From the NCBI RefSeq assembly GCF_026210795.1, contig NC_089445.1, positions 1,426,001 to 1,490,000 of the forward strand: a DNA stretch of 64,000 nt, read 5' to 3'. Positions 12,701-25,792 of the stretch are shown here, piece by piece. A program made the position numbers and the translations under genes. The first letter of the stretch is position 1. Each line of letters opens with the position of its first letter. The notes under the pieces are model-generated. The model searched no databases. It saw only the letters and a list, made by a program, of their open reading frames with translations, and was not told the DNA's origin. Source of the stretch: Rhizophagus irregularis (taxonomy: Eukaryota; Glomeromycota; Glomeromycetes; Glomerales; Glomeraceae).

Positions 12701-14787
12701 AATATAATAGTATCATTATTATACGTTGAATTATAAGATCGTAATAATAATATATATGAAATTGTTTATTTATTAACGTAGTAGAATAACCACCCCTTAA
12801 AAAAAATTTTTTAATTCATTATTGTGAAGATAAATATATTAACAAATTAACAATAAATAAAATTATGTCTTATACAGTATTTCGAATATTAGCCCAAATT
12901 TCTGCCGATAACTAAATATTTTCACTAAATATTTTTTTTATTATTTCAATAGAAAATTTATAGTGACTCTGGATGTAAAAAAAGATAAAATAAAATAATA
13001 AAATAGTAATAATGAATAATAAATAATAAATAAAATCAAGTTTAATAAAAATTTGGTTTATGCATAGAACCGTCGGTCGGACCGGTCTCGTATCACGTGA
13101 TCCAAGGTCGGAAAGGTTGAGTCTTTAATTAATCAGCTATGGTGCAGCAGCCGCAAAAAAGGAACTTGAACAGAAAACTGACAAGAAAAATTTATTACTC
13201 AATTGTTAGTTGCTTAAGTATATTTTTTTTTCATTAACTAGCAGTATCCTATTAAGGAATTAAAAATATCGGACATATTTTGATTACTGTTTGTGATCTA
13301 CAAATTAATTTTTTTTTTGCTGAATATTAGAAGATAATTCTGATTTAACCCATTTTGTTTAAATGCAAATTTCGATATGCCGTAAGTAATAATAATAAAG
13401 TTTACAATCATTTTACACAAGTAAAAAAAATCAGCATAAAAATAGTTAGTAAAAAGGCTTTGACTTTAGGAGGATTAGTTTGAACTACATTCTGATTACT
13501 AAAAGTGGAAATTAAAAAGTTAAAAATACAAATTGGTCTTATGACCTTTCTGGAGAACTAATCAGGGTTTAATAATTATATAAGCAAACTCTATTTGGTA
13601 GATGGATCGATAGCGCAAATTTGTGCCGATTATTGAGTACTACAGTACTTTATGATACTCATACGCCTGCATTTACATAGAAATAAAACCATATAAAATA
13701 TATAATATAGTCGATAGTTCTTTGATTAAAAGAAGATTTGTGATAAATTTAAATCAATTACATAAACAATAATATCAATATTAGTGAAATCTGGCTTTAA
13801 CGCATTAGTATTGTTATAATTGTCATGTATAGTGAGGTGTGATGTCTATACTTTCGTTAAATGGTTACACTGAACTCTCAATTATCGAATCGGCAACAAT
13901 GGACTTGTTTCCGATACCTCGACTATAAAAAATTTTTTACAAAATAGATTCGCTTCGTTAATAATTGGGTATTTATATTAATATGAAAAAAGGAGGAAAC
14001 TGCCCAAAAGGTAAATTTACTTTTATAAACCAAATATGTTATAAGTTAAAATAAGATTAGATCAAAAAATTTTTTTCTACTGCTGCAAAGGCCGATTATA
14101 GTAATTTTCGTACATTAATATAGTTGATTATAGGGTCCATCGAAAATTGATTGATAAAGATTATCTGTTACCTTTTTTTGTCTTTATTAATTGAAGTTTG
14201 CGGTTCGTGTTACTTCTTATTTTTAGAAAACAATTTTCACTGAAAATACATGATTTTTACGATAAGCCCCATTAATTACTTAATTAGTTTCTAGCTGATG
14301 TTACGATAAGGAAGTAAGTATGACGTTATTAACATTTCCTCATGTGATAATAATGATAATAAGAACGAAATTTAATTATAATAATCAAATTTTAAATCGG
14401 AGATATAAAAATTATCCCCGTTTGAAAAAATTTGACGATCGAATTCTCTCATAGAATGGTGGTATGCATAATTATTTTGGATCGCCAAATTGTTTATCTT
14501 ATACTATTGTTCCATTTTTCCCACAACATAAATTCGCGCCTGCCTGTTGATCATATTCTTTATTATCACTTTCAAATTTAATATTTAAATCAATTTTTTC
14601 AATGGGTTTATTTTTCAACACTCTTTTGTTTGCAAAAAAGTGTGCATTAAAAAGTTTTTTACTTATTTAGCATCCATGCTACAATTTAATCTTATTGAAT
14701 ATTCAGCCTATCTTTACTCTTCATCATTTATTCGTTATCTTATTTGGACCTACTTTCGATTCTATAAGCAAAGTTTCAACTAAAAGG
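9798..14787. other. Intergenic region with a weak inverted repeat
   Basis: About 5 kb without a convincing gene. The small ORFs near 9731-10006 and 10478-10672 are A+T-driven and have no recognisable domain. About 10026-10060 resembles the reverse complement of about 1930-1975 (ATAAGGCGAC and a CCCGG core). An inverted repeat pairs about 11470-11650 with 12155-12340. About 14430-14600 is homologous to about 16960-17100, the shared upstream region of the tandem orphan genes. Confidence 0.5.
11470..12340. repeat. Inverted repeat with about 180-bp arms
   Basis: Sequence around 11485-11650 (GATGATATGAAAT, CAACAACTT, then CCTCGTTGAAAACCTA) recurs in reverse complement at about 12155-12340 with moderate divergence, around a spacer of about 500 bp. 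A similar short stretch occurs near 36160-36230. No target duplication or ORF was found, so it could be an old foldback element. Confidence 0.45.
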
Positions 14788-15318
14788 ATGACACCTCAAC
14801 CTGTGCAAACCCTATTGAATGAACTTGGATTATTCTACCAAGATGATAATAATATTTATCATGTAATTGTTAAAAAGATTTCGCAAGATTGTCTTCAAGG
14901 GTTAGAAAATTTTATTTCTTGTGATGATGAATATGACTACGAATTTTTTTTTCAAAATCCAAATGAACCTACAGCGATATTTTACGTTACATGTAAATTA
15001 TTGTCGCATTCTTTAATTGTAAATTTATTGAACAAAGAAATTTATGGAATGGATTTTGATGTAAAAGATTTGAAATGTAGATATTTGTTAACCTTACATC
15101 AAAAATTAAGTCTCGAAGAAAACTTGAAACAAATTATTCCTTCATATTTTTCACAACATTATACTCCTGATAATGAAATGATGTTAGATTCTCATAAAAC
15201 CTTGAATTCTTTCTATAAAGATATTGATAATAATAATAATAATCAAGACGATTTCGGGAGTATCCGGTCACATGATGATTATATTTCTCACCAAAATGAA
15301 AGTGGAGCTGGAACTTAA
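14788..15318 (+). CDS. Orphan-family small protein, copy 1 (176 aa)
   Basis: This protein is not recognised. It is one of five related genes in the window, all on the plus strand. Shared blocks are an N-terminal ELGLFYQ...NIYHV segment, an acidic-aromatic DDEYDYEFFF block, a FxVTCKLL segment, and a long block LNKEIYGMDFDVKDLK...LLTLHQKL.LEENLKQ. A variable Asn/Asp-rich tail (including a run of Asn) makes up the last third. There are no membrane segments. The ATG at 14788 is chosen because it matches the starts of the 17-kb and 61-kb copies. Reading frame and similarity continue upstream (VST.. before the Met), so an upstream start or exon is possible. It forms a tandem pair with the gene at 17214. 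Confidence 0.75.
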   Translation: MTPQPVQTLLNELGLFYQDDNNIYHVIVKKISQDCLQGLENFISCDDEYDYEFFFQNPNEPTAIFYVTCKLLSHSLIVNLLNKEIYGMDFDVKDLKCRYLLTLHQKLSLEENLKQIIPSYFSQHYTPDNEMMLDSHKTLNSFYKDIDNNNNNQDDFGSIRSHDDYISHQNESGAGT

Positions 15319-17213
15319 ATGTCTTACATTCATCATCCGTAGAAAGGAAATTATATTTTTCAGATGTCATTTTACTATTTTAATGATAGATTACAATTGT
15401 AATGATACAAAATTATGATACTATAAAGAAGTCTACTGATGAAATTACATATTGTTCTCGTAATATACTGTATTACTAATATTTGATTTTCAATGTACGT
15501 ACAAACATATATGTAATAAAAAAAAATTAATACGGAATGAAAAAAAAATATAAATTTTTTGTTTATGAGAAATGATGTATGCTTTTGCCATCAGCAAAAA
15601 GTATATTTTTCTAACTTTATTCTTCCATCAGGGATATCAACAAATGAAGATAAATATGAAGAGTCTTTTAATCTAAGAAATTATGCGAAACTGTATTGAA
15701 ATGTCAAATGTTAAAATGTATCCAGAAATCATGGAAATTTTCCTTTTATGAAAAATAAAAGCGGCATTGCCACAAATTTTGCCATAAACCAAAAAAAAAT
15801 CCGGTTAAAAACCTGTCAATCAGACCGGATAATAAACTGGGTAATATCCTATTGAAGTTTAGCGCCATATCTAACAATTGATTGTTTGATAATACTGTGT
15901 TACATTACTTATCGATATGACGTTAATGAATAATTTGTGATATGCAACGGAACTTTAATCGTCGCTTTTTACGTACAAATGTGTTATTAAATTAAAGTAA
16001 AAAAACGTTTAAGATGCGTGCGAAATTCATATCAATGTGATCAAATAGATCATCATTATTTATTTCTTTCGTGGATTTACTGAATTTGGCGTTGACAAAT
16101 GGGACCCGAAATTGGTTAGTTTATTTTCATTTATACAACTGGTATTTTTCCAAGTTTTCACAAATTATTATTGTCTCTCAAAAAAATGATTATCAATCTA
16201 TATTATTTGTTACACATTTTTGTATGTGATAATAATTGTAAGTGACAATTTAATTTCTTTATTATTAAATTCTACTATCGGAATCGTTCTTCGTGTGGGA
16301 ATTTCATATGTAATATTTGTATAAGTTACGTTTGACAAACTTTTGACCCTTTCAAAACTTTCCCAAATATAATACTGTAATACTGTACGTCCGAGAAAAA
16401 ATAGCCCATAAATGAATAATAATATAGAAATGATTATTTAAATGATTATTTAAATTCTACATCTTTTTATGAACATGTAATGCATAATCATTATCATCTA
16501 ATATTAAGATTATTCGCGTATTTTATCTCATCATCAAGTCACTAGAATAAACTGTATTCTTGTGATTCTATAAAAATAGATTGTAGCTTCTTATACATTT
16601 TTGGATATCAAAAGGAAAAACTGATTAACCTTTTCTATCTAAGCTATCTATTTAGACATTTACAGCATATATTTATTTAGATCGACAATAAATAAGCTTC
16701 TTTAACCGTGAGTAAATACTAAACGATTCTGTTATAAATGTCACGTGATAACACACATACTCTTCGCAAACAACTTTCCTAACTATATATTATTTATCTC
16801 AACCACAGTTTTATAAAATTAAAAACTGTTGTTAATATGTTCAGTTATTTTAATTTAGTCTCATCGATTGTAATCTTCAGTTTATAAGGACAAAGATCCA
16901 ATCTTTAAATCGTTAACATAAAAATTATCCTTTCAAACTTTCAGAATTTGAACATTGAATCAAAGAATTCTTCTATGGAACAAAGATTAAGGCGTACATA
17001 ATTGTTTGGATTTATTGAGATCGCCATAACATCCTGGAACCTCGCAATAAACTGTCGATCACTACTTCTGTAACCCACTTATATTTAAATCACTTTTTTT
17101 CCGCTCGTTTTATTTTTCAATCCTTTTATTTATATAAAAAAGGTGTGTACTTGAGAATACGATTTAAAAACTACCCCCACTCATCATTCAAAAATCAAGT
17201 TTCAACTCAAAAG
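15319..17213. other. Intergenic, part of a tandem duplication unit
   Basis: About 1.9 kb between tandem paralogues. The 3' flank near 15560-15700 resembles that near 17940-18080 (AACTTTATTC followed by a similar stretch), and the 5' flanks also match, so the duplicated unit is about 2.5 kb and includes flanking sequence. No additional gene was seen. Confidence 0.5.
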
Positions 17214-17777
17214 ATGTCGCTTCAACCTATACAAAACAAATTGGTTGAACTTGGATTATTCTATCAGGATGGTAGTAATATTTATCATGTGATTTGTAAA
17301 AAGATATTGCAAACTTTTCTTCCAAGGGCGGAAAATTCTGTTCTGGGTGACGATGAATATGACTATGAGTTCTTTTTTAAAAGTTCGCATGACCCCACGG
17401 CGATATTTCATGTTACATGTAAATTATTATCGTGTTCTTCAATTGTAAATTTGTTGAATAAAGAAATTTACGGAATGGATTTTGATGTAAAAGATTTGAA
17501 ACGTAGATATTTGCTAACTTTGTATCAAAAATTAAACCTCGAAGAAAACTTGAAGCAAATTCTTCCTTCGTATTTTTTGCAATTTCATACTGCTGATAGT
17601 GAAGCGATGTTAAATTCTGATGACACCTTGAATTTTTTTCATGAAAATATTGAGGATGATATTTTGATTGGTATTAATCAAGACGGTTTCGAACGTAACT
17701 GGTCAACCGCAGAGGATTGTATTTCTCATCAAAACGAAAATTCCTACATTAATCATCCGAATTTAGGAAATTATTAG
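17214..17777 (+). CDS. Orphan-family small protein, copy 2 (187 aa)
   Basis: Closest relative of the 14.8-kb copy and of the broken 61-kb copy. It starts MSLQPIQ at 17214, preceded by CAACTCAAAAG. It carries all the family blocks: ELGLFYQDGSNIYHV, the DDEYDYEFFF block, FHVTCKLL, NLLNKEIYGMDFDVKDLK and the LEENLKQILPSYF block. The tail is acidic and His/Asn-rich and ends at a TAG. The upstream stretch CGCTCGTTTTATTTTTCAA (about 17102-17120) is nearly repeated at about 60900-60918 in front of the 61-kb copy, which suggests a shared promoter segment (inference). Function unknown. The frame also extends upstream to about 17145 without a better start. Confidence 0.8.
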   Translation: MSLQPIQNKLVELGLFYQDGSNIYHVICKKILQTFLPRAENSVLGDDEYDYEFFFKSSHDPTAIFHVTCKLLSCSSIVNLLNKEIYGMDFDVKDLKRRYLLTLYQKLNLEENLKQILPSYFLQFHTADSEAMLNSDDTLNFFHENIEDDILIGINQDGFERNWSTAEDCISHQNENSYINHPNLGNY

Positions 17778-20388
17778 ATTAATTATTTTCTTGTTTGTAT
17801 TTCATTTCATCTTTTTAAGGAAATGTTTGTGATAAATTTATAGCGATATAAATTTATAATAAATAAAGCTCTAATTATTGATAAATAAATATCATATTAA
17901 ATTAATTAATTTTGATTCTTCGGTGTGCGTGTAAAAGATTAATACAAATGAAAAAAAGAATTATAAATTTCTATTTATGAAAATTACATATGACCCCTGC
18001 CGCCGTGCCGTGATGTAAGCAACCAAAAGTAATTTTATAACTTTATTCCTCCGTAAATAGTTTCAACGAACGACGACAATGACATTTGACGATCATATAG
18101 GTGATGTATTCAGAAATCACTTACAAATGAGAAAACTAAATTGGAAACATTATTCATTTTAATGGGTTTCATTCAAATAATGATACGAACATTGTGTTGT
18201 GTTACGTTACTGTAAGCTAGTGAGTAAAAGTTCGTGTTACGTTACTTGACGGAAATAAATTATAAGCCTTGTTCGACGATTTTGGCAGTGAACAAAATGC
18301 GCAGCGTGCGAAATAAATTTATTATAATACCAAATTCGACATAATCAAACCTGAATCTAAACTTTAGTTAGCTTCGTGAAAACCTTAAAAGAAAATATAT
18401 CGATCTTTTTTTTTGTCATAGTGTACACAATGTCCCAATATTTAACGATTGCCGTAAATATATATCGATAACAATAGTAAAAAAAAAATCGTATTCGTTA
18501 CAACAAATTTCGCCATTTTAAGTTGGTCTTTATCGTCAAATCTTGAGGTATTATAAATAATAATGGTTTTTTAATCTTTATATCTTTATAAATGCAGATG
18601 ACAAACATTTGCATATCTTTTATTATTTTTTTAAGAAAGTTATTTCAGAAAAAGCGATTGTTAATCTATTATATATTTACGTCATTGGCCTTTTTTGATA
18701 TTTTAATTAAAAAAGTAGATTATCGGCTTTTTTTTTGTGATATAAAATTTTTTTACTCGGCTTTTGCTTCATTACATTATTACACATTATCCGTTATTTT
18801 CCGTATTTGATTAATAATCAAAAGCGCACAAATTTCTTAATTTAATTTCTTTATTTAAATGCAATGAAAATAAACTCACTCTAAATTAATATATATTTAG
18901 GGTATTGAAATTATTTTTTTAATTTGTTCTTATACGTAATTCTTGCATGTGCTTACTACGTTCTACAAACTTTGTCTATTTTCAAAGTTTTCCAAATATG
19001 TTCAAGGACAAAAAAATGATTTTCACAAAAATGATATAGATCGTCAGATATTGTCTGTCAACCCTCCTTTTTATGGTCACATGACAGCTAATTTTCTCAA
19101 TAATTTTTTTTTTAATTTTCTTGGAACAGGCATATTTACTAACATTTTCGACGTTTTTCGATTACGTAAAATTACCACTGAAATTATGTGATGATAATAC
19201 AGTACGGTTGTAAGAACGAATGTATATGCGATTGACTAGTGTCTCGAAAAAGTTCGGCCAGACTTGGGTTATGAAAAGTCTATAGTACTACTTTTAGAAA
19301 ATAATTATATATTTGTTAATAGCGTCATTTAGAGCTAATAATCCAATTATTTAATTTAAATATATGTACTGTAGAAGATTTTTATGAATTGACCTGGGTA
19401 ACTCGGGAGTTAAACATATCAAGTCGGATCAGGGGTTCAATAAAGACAAAATAAACAATGAATTAGTTCTTCTCGATTCCACCCACCTCGGCTACATGGG
19501 TCGGATGATCGGCATCTCGTAAAACCGATTATAAAGTAACTTAGCAAATATTTCTGCGTAATATGTTACACAATTGTGATGTTCCCACGATCAATAATGT
19601 GATACATTTATTTTATTAAACTTTTTTCCGATCATGTGTCCTCATCTTGTTAATTATAGAAGAGTATAGATGTAGGCTATTAATAATAAAGTACAACAGC
19701 AACATTACGAAATAAACATAGAATATGTCTTTTAACCGAAACTTATTTGTTCACAAGATTTCAAATACGGTAATAGTTATAAAATTGTTACAATTTCCGT
19801 CCGTTATACAACACATCTCGTTATAATGACATATTATTGTATAATGACATACCATTTTCTGGATTCCTTTGATATCGTTATATAAAACATAACAAATCTC
19901 ATTATAACGACAATTGTATTTTGCAAATATTGTATTTCAAAGTTTTATGCGCATAGTATTTTTGTAAATATTGTATTTCAGAGTTTTTTGCACCATTAGT
20001 ATTTTGTAAATAATATATATTGGAATGCTTCATTTACATTAGCATCAACTTACGAAATATTTTAGTAAAGTATTACATAATATTATGTTCATGTAAACCC
20101 TCTGAAGCACTTTAATAAAGTCGTAAATATTACGTAAGACTACTGTGTAATATTTTGTAAATTATACAAATCATTAGAATTGCGAAGTACTACACCCTAA
20201 TAAAATTCCTGATGAAAAACACCTTCTTCGATGTATTATACTTTTTTCCGTTTTTCTTATTTGTTTGGTACGACTCATATGATTTTTTTGATCAAAATTA
20301 AAATGCAACAAAATTAACCTTTTCATCCAAAAATTTAGCCACAATACTTGTATCGATTTCCAAGTTCCTATTAATTGAAAACTGCATC
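17778..20388. other. Intergenic A+T-rich region with dispersed repeat traces
   Basis: No gene is supported; the small ORFs near 18592-18810 and 18943-19191 are low-complexity and lack homologous features. About 19687-19780 matches 5520-5620 (both contain AACATAGAATATGT followed by a similar stretch). About 19795-19930 has repeated TTATAACGA/TCGTTATA motifs reminiscent of pogo/Tigger termini such as those of the element at 34478-34661. Confidence 0.45.
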
Positions 20389-20390
20389 TT

Positions 20391-20778
20391 AACTATCATT
20401 ACTGCATATTTGTAATTTTCCATCAATTATGTCAACAATAGCACATGGTGAAAGTGAAGTTGACATTTCGTCTATAATGTATATTTCATTTTCATATAAT
20501 TCAGATTCATTTTTTAAATTTTGCTCATTATCATCGTCAATTTCATCATCACTACTTGAATTATATTCATTTATTTCTTCACTTTGAACAGTTTCATGTG
20601 CCTGCAAAAAATTTTTGATGTGAAAAATATTAGATTGTTTGTTTGATTCAATGTTTTCAGCGTTTAATAATATTGAATTTTGGTTTATTAATTGTTCTAA
20701 AAATGTTTTATCATATTCTAGCTCTTCTCATTTTCAGAATTAACAAAATTAGGATATTTTACAAAATTTACGAGTTAC
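20391..20778 (-). pseudogene. Decayed coding fragment with acidic C-terminus
   Basis: On the minus strand an open frame runs from about 20725 to a stop near 20389. It has a Gln/Asn-rich start, an acidic stretch SSDDEIDDDNEQ and the end IDGKLQICSNDS. Further similar coding appears upstream to about 20778 in a shifted frame, which suggests a 1-nt lesion near 20730. Acidic tails of this kind occur in pogo/Tigger (CENP-B-like) transposases, and pogo-like terminal motifs lie just downstream near 19.8 kb. That assignment is a weak inference because no catalytic part was seen. Confidence 0.4.
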
Positions 20779-22099
20779 TACAACTTGAAATATAAAATTA
20801 CGTTTCACAAATCAAATCACATTGTATTACAAGGCCGGGTGATATAAATTTAATTTATTTATAATGATAAAAATATTTTTTTCTTTCGCAAACTCTCCAT
20901 CAGTTTTTTAAGTTAGGTAAGCTAAATAGCTTTGAAAGCATATAGAGTAGTTTTTCTACTTTATATACAAGCAGTAGCTGCAGTAGCTCTCTTTATTATT
21001 ATTTGAAAGTTTTTTTAACATTCTGTGGGAAAAAAAATACATTACTCAATAGAAATATTTAAAAAATCATAATTAATAGTTTTAAGTGCAATTTATTAAA
21101 TTATTTAATTGTAACAGATTAAATTATGAATTAATAAAATATTTAGTTAAATCTATTTGTATTTATTTTTAAATAATTTATTATTTTTTAGTGTTAAATA
21201 TTATGAATTTTCTTTTTTTTTTTAATAAACCAACTATAATATTTTTCCTTCATTTTTTAGGATGTATTTATTATTTTCAGGTTGAAAAAGCAAATATTGT
21301 AATAGAAATTTTGAATTTTTGATATGATATTTGATCTTTTTTATTTGAACGGTTTGATCTTAACTGGAACGTCACACTCAGCTGATTAAACGTCACGTGA
21401 CCCAAATCCTTAATTCCGCCGTTCGTTCTGAATTGTTATTACCTAAAAATTGCTCAAATAAAATATTATTATCGTCTATAGACTTTGAAAAGCTGTTCAT
21501 ATTGAAATTGTAAAAGTTTTATTACAGAATTTAGGTGGTTTTGATTCTTTTCTTTGACAAAAAGTATAAAATTAAAAATACTTGAAAATGATAATTTTTG
21601 ATCTCATCTATCGGGAAATGCACTCAGATTTTTGTAGTACAAAAGATTTAAAATTAGCGTATTTTTAAATTTTAGGCCGGCACTATAAATTTTGACCAGA
21701 GTTAAGAAAATTTGGGCCAAAATTATGATTTAAAGATCGGTAATTTTAAACAAAAAAGAAAACTTTAGATAGTTTAGAACTTTACATATATACTATATAC
21801 CCAAAGACTATGCTATGTATGAAATTTAAATTATGATATCATAGTACAAAAAATTTGCCCTCTAATTTTGTGACATGCACATCGACTGTTATATACTATA
21901 ATATAATGAATAAAAAAGATTTTGACAAAATGTCACGGGTTTAAATTAACATTTATAAATCAATAAATTTATTTTTTAATAATTTAATATACAAGATGTA
22001 CATGATTACTATTAAATATGAACCCTTTGGTAGTAACCCGCGCGTGCGTTTGTCATTGCATCATTCTCATTTGTTGGAGTTGTTGGTTCACACCAATCA
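20779..22099. other. Intergenic, no gene seen
   Basis: A+T-rich sequence of about 1.3 kb with homopolymer runs. Around 21670-21730 there are phrases (GGCCGGCACTATAAATTTTG..., GGGCCAAAATTATGATT) of a type that recurs in repeats elsewhere in the window, for example near 42045 and 45290. No ORF with domain features. Confidence 0.5.
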
Positions 22100-24798
22100 T
22101 CAGTTTTCGATAAGTAAAATTTCTGACACGTCAAATGGGAAATGATCCATTTTTCGTATTTTTTTAGCCCCTGGATTTTTATTATAATAATCATCATCGC
22201 TATAATACGGCCGTTTTTTGATTACATTACCAATCGAGGCATCGCAAATACCGTCAAGAACATTTTCCAACCTATTTTTTTCCCAGAAGTTGGGATTTGT
22301 ATCTCCGGTAAAGGCAAATGATGCCCGAGAGGAAAAAATGGGTCCAAAGTGTTTTTTAAAATCTTCTTTTGAAACTACCAAAACACCTGATTCTTGCTTT
22401 TTCTTAATATATGATTGCGAAGTAAAAATAATTGTAATAGGCATATAATCATTACCATCATAAAAAAAATTCTTTAGATTTTTCTTATCATCTTCTTCAA
22501 CTTTACTTTCGGGCATCTTTTTTGAACCGTAATCCCATTTGCACTGGTTCATAATTAGGAATTTATAATCGTCAATATGCTCAGGTTCTCTGACAAAAAA
22601 CACGTCAAACGGAGCACTACTACCATTGATAACTACTTACTACTACACCACCACTCTGCCAGTCGATTATTTTACCATCAGGTTTTTCTGTTAATGGATT
22701 AGTAAGCGGAAATTGTTCATTTGCTTCACATACACAAAGGGGTTTCAATTTTACGCTCATATCAAAGTAAACATCCGACTTATCAGCATTGGGATATAAT
22801 TCTCGTAAAGTCATTGTAGTCTTTCCCATTCTTATCGCCAGATTAGTACGAAATGCTTCATGGTATGCCACAAACACCTCCCATTCTTCCCAATACATGC
22901 GCTCATCATAGAACTTTCTTACAAATGTAGGTTTAACAATACACAGAACGTCATTATATAAACAGATAAAATAGAAGGGCATATTAATAAGGAAAAAATT
23001 GTATCCGGCAGATTGTTCAGCAGGGGAGAGAATAATATGTTTATCACGTTCTAGGCTTCTAATTGTAAGATCTGGATTATTATCATCCAAACATTCATCA
23101 GAGGCAATGGCAATACCTTCAATGCAATAATACATGAGCTTCATAGCAACTTTTCCGTTGCTTTTAACATAGTCTTTTATGCCATACTGTTTATCGAGAC
23201 TGTTCTTGACTTTGATGAAATAGTCCACAAAGTCAAGTTCTTTACTTTCAAGTTTCTCGAAGAATTTTCTCCCCTGTTTACCATCTGCTCCAAAGCAGAC
23301 GATAAAGAGTCGTTGAAGTGCGCGTGGCAACCCACCGGTATCCCTCAGAAGCTGAAGCATTTGGCGACAATATTTCCACTTATATGCATAGTTTGCAATT
23401 CCTGCATTGAATTTTTCTGCAAAATGATCCATAATCCGAATAATGGATTTATCGTTCAATAATGGACAATCAACAAACCGGAATGAAATTCTTGGAGCTT
23501 CTTTTATTTTAATGACAGCCAGTGGAGCGGTTCCTGAAAGGAATGGTTGGACAAAGGTGGGTAAAGCGGAATTAAGCATAAATTCCGCAATATTATGGAT
23601 CATATTATAGAAGAGTTTTGTTGGTGGATTCGACTTATCTTCTTTATCCCATGAATCAATAAGTTGAAATTCATCAATATGAAGATATAGGAAAAATAAG
23701 TGTTTATCGGACAGATTTAGGGATTTGCGAATTTCTCCGATAACAACATTAAAATGAAAATTATTAAAGCTGTCCCTATATTGTTCAAGTGCGATGCGGA
23801 ATTCTTGAAACGTCATTCCATATTCTTTTTCAATAAAAAATGCATGCGCAATTTGTAAGCCGACAATTATTGATGCATCTATGCCATAATCTTGTTGAGT
23901 GAGTCTGTGACCATTTCTGAAGTCAATACATAAGTATTCAAGATGTGTGTCAGTTCTTCTTCTGTCATGAGGAATATTACGATGATTGTAAATATTCTGA
24001 ATATACTGAGGCATGTCTTTTCTGACTTGATTAAAAAGCTCCTGCCCAAATCGAGTTTAACCTATTTATAAGATAGTGAGTAACTGATACAAATTGTTTA
24101 CTAGGAAAAGTACAAAGAAACAATACCTATCCCCGGGGCTCCTCCACTGACAATACACCAGTAGTTCGATTTTCCATCTCGGCCCGTAATATTATTGTAT
24201 ATTGTCTCTTTTACATAACACATTGCCTCTTCGAAGTTACGTTGTTGTAATGGCATGCTTAATACATCAGGCAATCTAGGTAAACCCTTTAATGCATTCT
24301 TCTTAATAACCTCAATAATTTCCTTGGATGAAGATGCTAATCAAAAAAAAAAATCAGACAGAGAAATAAATGTAAATGATATAATCTATATCTTGTTCGA
24401 TTGGTAAAACGTTGGGAGATACTTACCATTGGTGTCGATCACGATGATGTGAATGGCAAACTTGCTTTCCATATCTTTAAAACTATTCCTATTGAAATAT
24501 TTACTAAGAGGAAATTGAGGGTTCATCAATTCTCCTCCAAGTTTTTCTTTAATGTCATCTTCGGTAGAAAATTTTTCAAGCTCCTTGTCGTACTTGTTAG
24601 CACTAACAGGATCAACCTTCCAAAGATTCAGATGGTCAAGAGGATAACTAATTTTTTTTCCATACAAAAAAAGTAACTTGACGTGTGAAACTGTAATATC
24701 TTCATATTTGATTCTACTATAACCAACGGTAGTTTCCTCACTAATAATAACTGGAATAGATCGGATAGAAGAAATAGACAATTTAAGGAGAAAATCAT
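22100..24798 (-). pseudogene. Crinkler (CRN)-like effector gene with several inactivating lesions
   Basis: Exons read on the minus strand: 24798-24427, 24336-24127 (intron 24426-24337, GTAAGT...AG) and 24061-22100 (intron 24126-24062). The N-terminus has the CRN header layout, ending HLNLWKVDPVS and IHIIV. Exon 2 leads into a P-loop, SGGAPGI, with the intron interrupting the Walker A motif. A long C-terminal region follows with an LYLHIDEFQL segment (Walker B-like). Lesions are a frame change in the header near 24765, TAA at 24059-24057 where the Walker A Lys codon is expected, and a 1-nt frame change near 22635. After that change homology continues to the stop at 22100. CRN proteins are known from oomycetes and Glomeromycotina as candidate host-targeted effectors. 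Translation from the Met at 24014 would lack the P-loop. Confidence 0.75.
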
Positions 24799-25792
24799 TT
24801 TGAAGGTATTTTTCTGTAAAAATTATAAATGATATTTTTATTAGTTTTAAACGAAGTTTAGAGAAATTTGAGAGAGCGTTGAAGCCTTGAAGGTATATAT
24901 ATACTTCTGAATACATCATGATTAATTATAAGATGACTATTAATTGGTAACACGAAATATGATATGATGATATAAATGATATAAATGATATAAAAAAAGT
25001 TTACTTATCGGCAGGGTGATTCATACGATTTTTTTCTCAGATTGCACTCACGAGGTATTTATTAATTCTTCGGTTGTACAACAACAATTAATATGTCATA
25101 ACGATAACTAAATTAAATCTGGGCGTTTTCTTAATAAGCAGATTTTACGTATGCTTTTTTTTGACGTCGTGCTATTTTCTCTGAGCATGAACTAAACCGA
25201 TCTATCGCAGTTTAAGAAGTGCTGACAAAAAAATTATTGAAGTCTGGACGAAACACTTCGCAATTAAGGTACGAATGAAATATTTTTTTGGTTGTGACTG
25301 TGCATTTGCAAGGGAGTGAGTGATTCATAGCTTGCAAAGCTAATATCTATTTTTTTGTTCAGAAATTTCGAGGACCTTATTAAGCAGAGAATATAAACCT
25401 TCGGTGAGTTTTACTGAGGCCAATATTGTTAATTTATTTCTGACTCTGCAAGTTCTATGCATAACTGACGACCATTTATTTTATCCAGAATACCGATGTT
25501 GGAAACAAATGAAGTCAGATTAGAATTAATATGATGCTGTGTTAGTATATAGATAGCTTAGATGAACGAAATACTGGCGAGCATTAGTATAGAAACTCTA
25601 CTTCACTTTGTAGAACAAGTTTGTGCATTACCGAATCTTGTAGTTTATTTTTTACATCAATAAATCAGTAATTCCGATGGGGATATTACCTCGTTTTTTT
25701 ATCTATGCTAACGAACTATTGAATTATTCCATCTTTTATAAATAAAATATTATCGAACGTGCAATCCAATGATTCATTAAAGGAATTAAATG
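24799..25792. other. Intergenic, with a short ATATAAATG repeat
   Basis: About 1 kb without a gene. Near 24963-24995 the unit GATATAAAT is repeated about three times. No promoter element could be assigned with confidence. Confidence 0.5.

Noticed and set aside
18592-19191. Two short plus-strand ORFs
   Set aside because: Low complexity, no family match, no paralogue in the duplicated units.
22620-22660. A tiny 21-nt intron (GTAAGT...TAG) in the CRN gene
   Set aside because: Too short and it leaves the wrong phase; a one-base frame change explains the break better.
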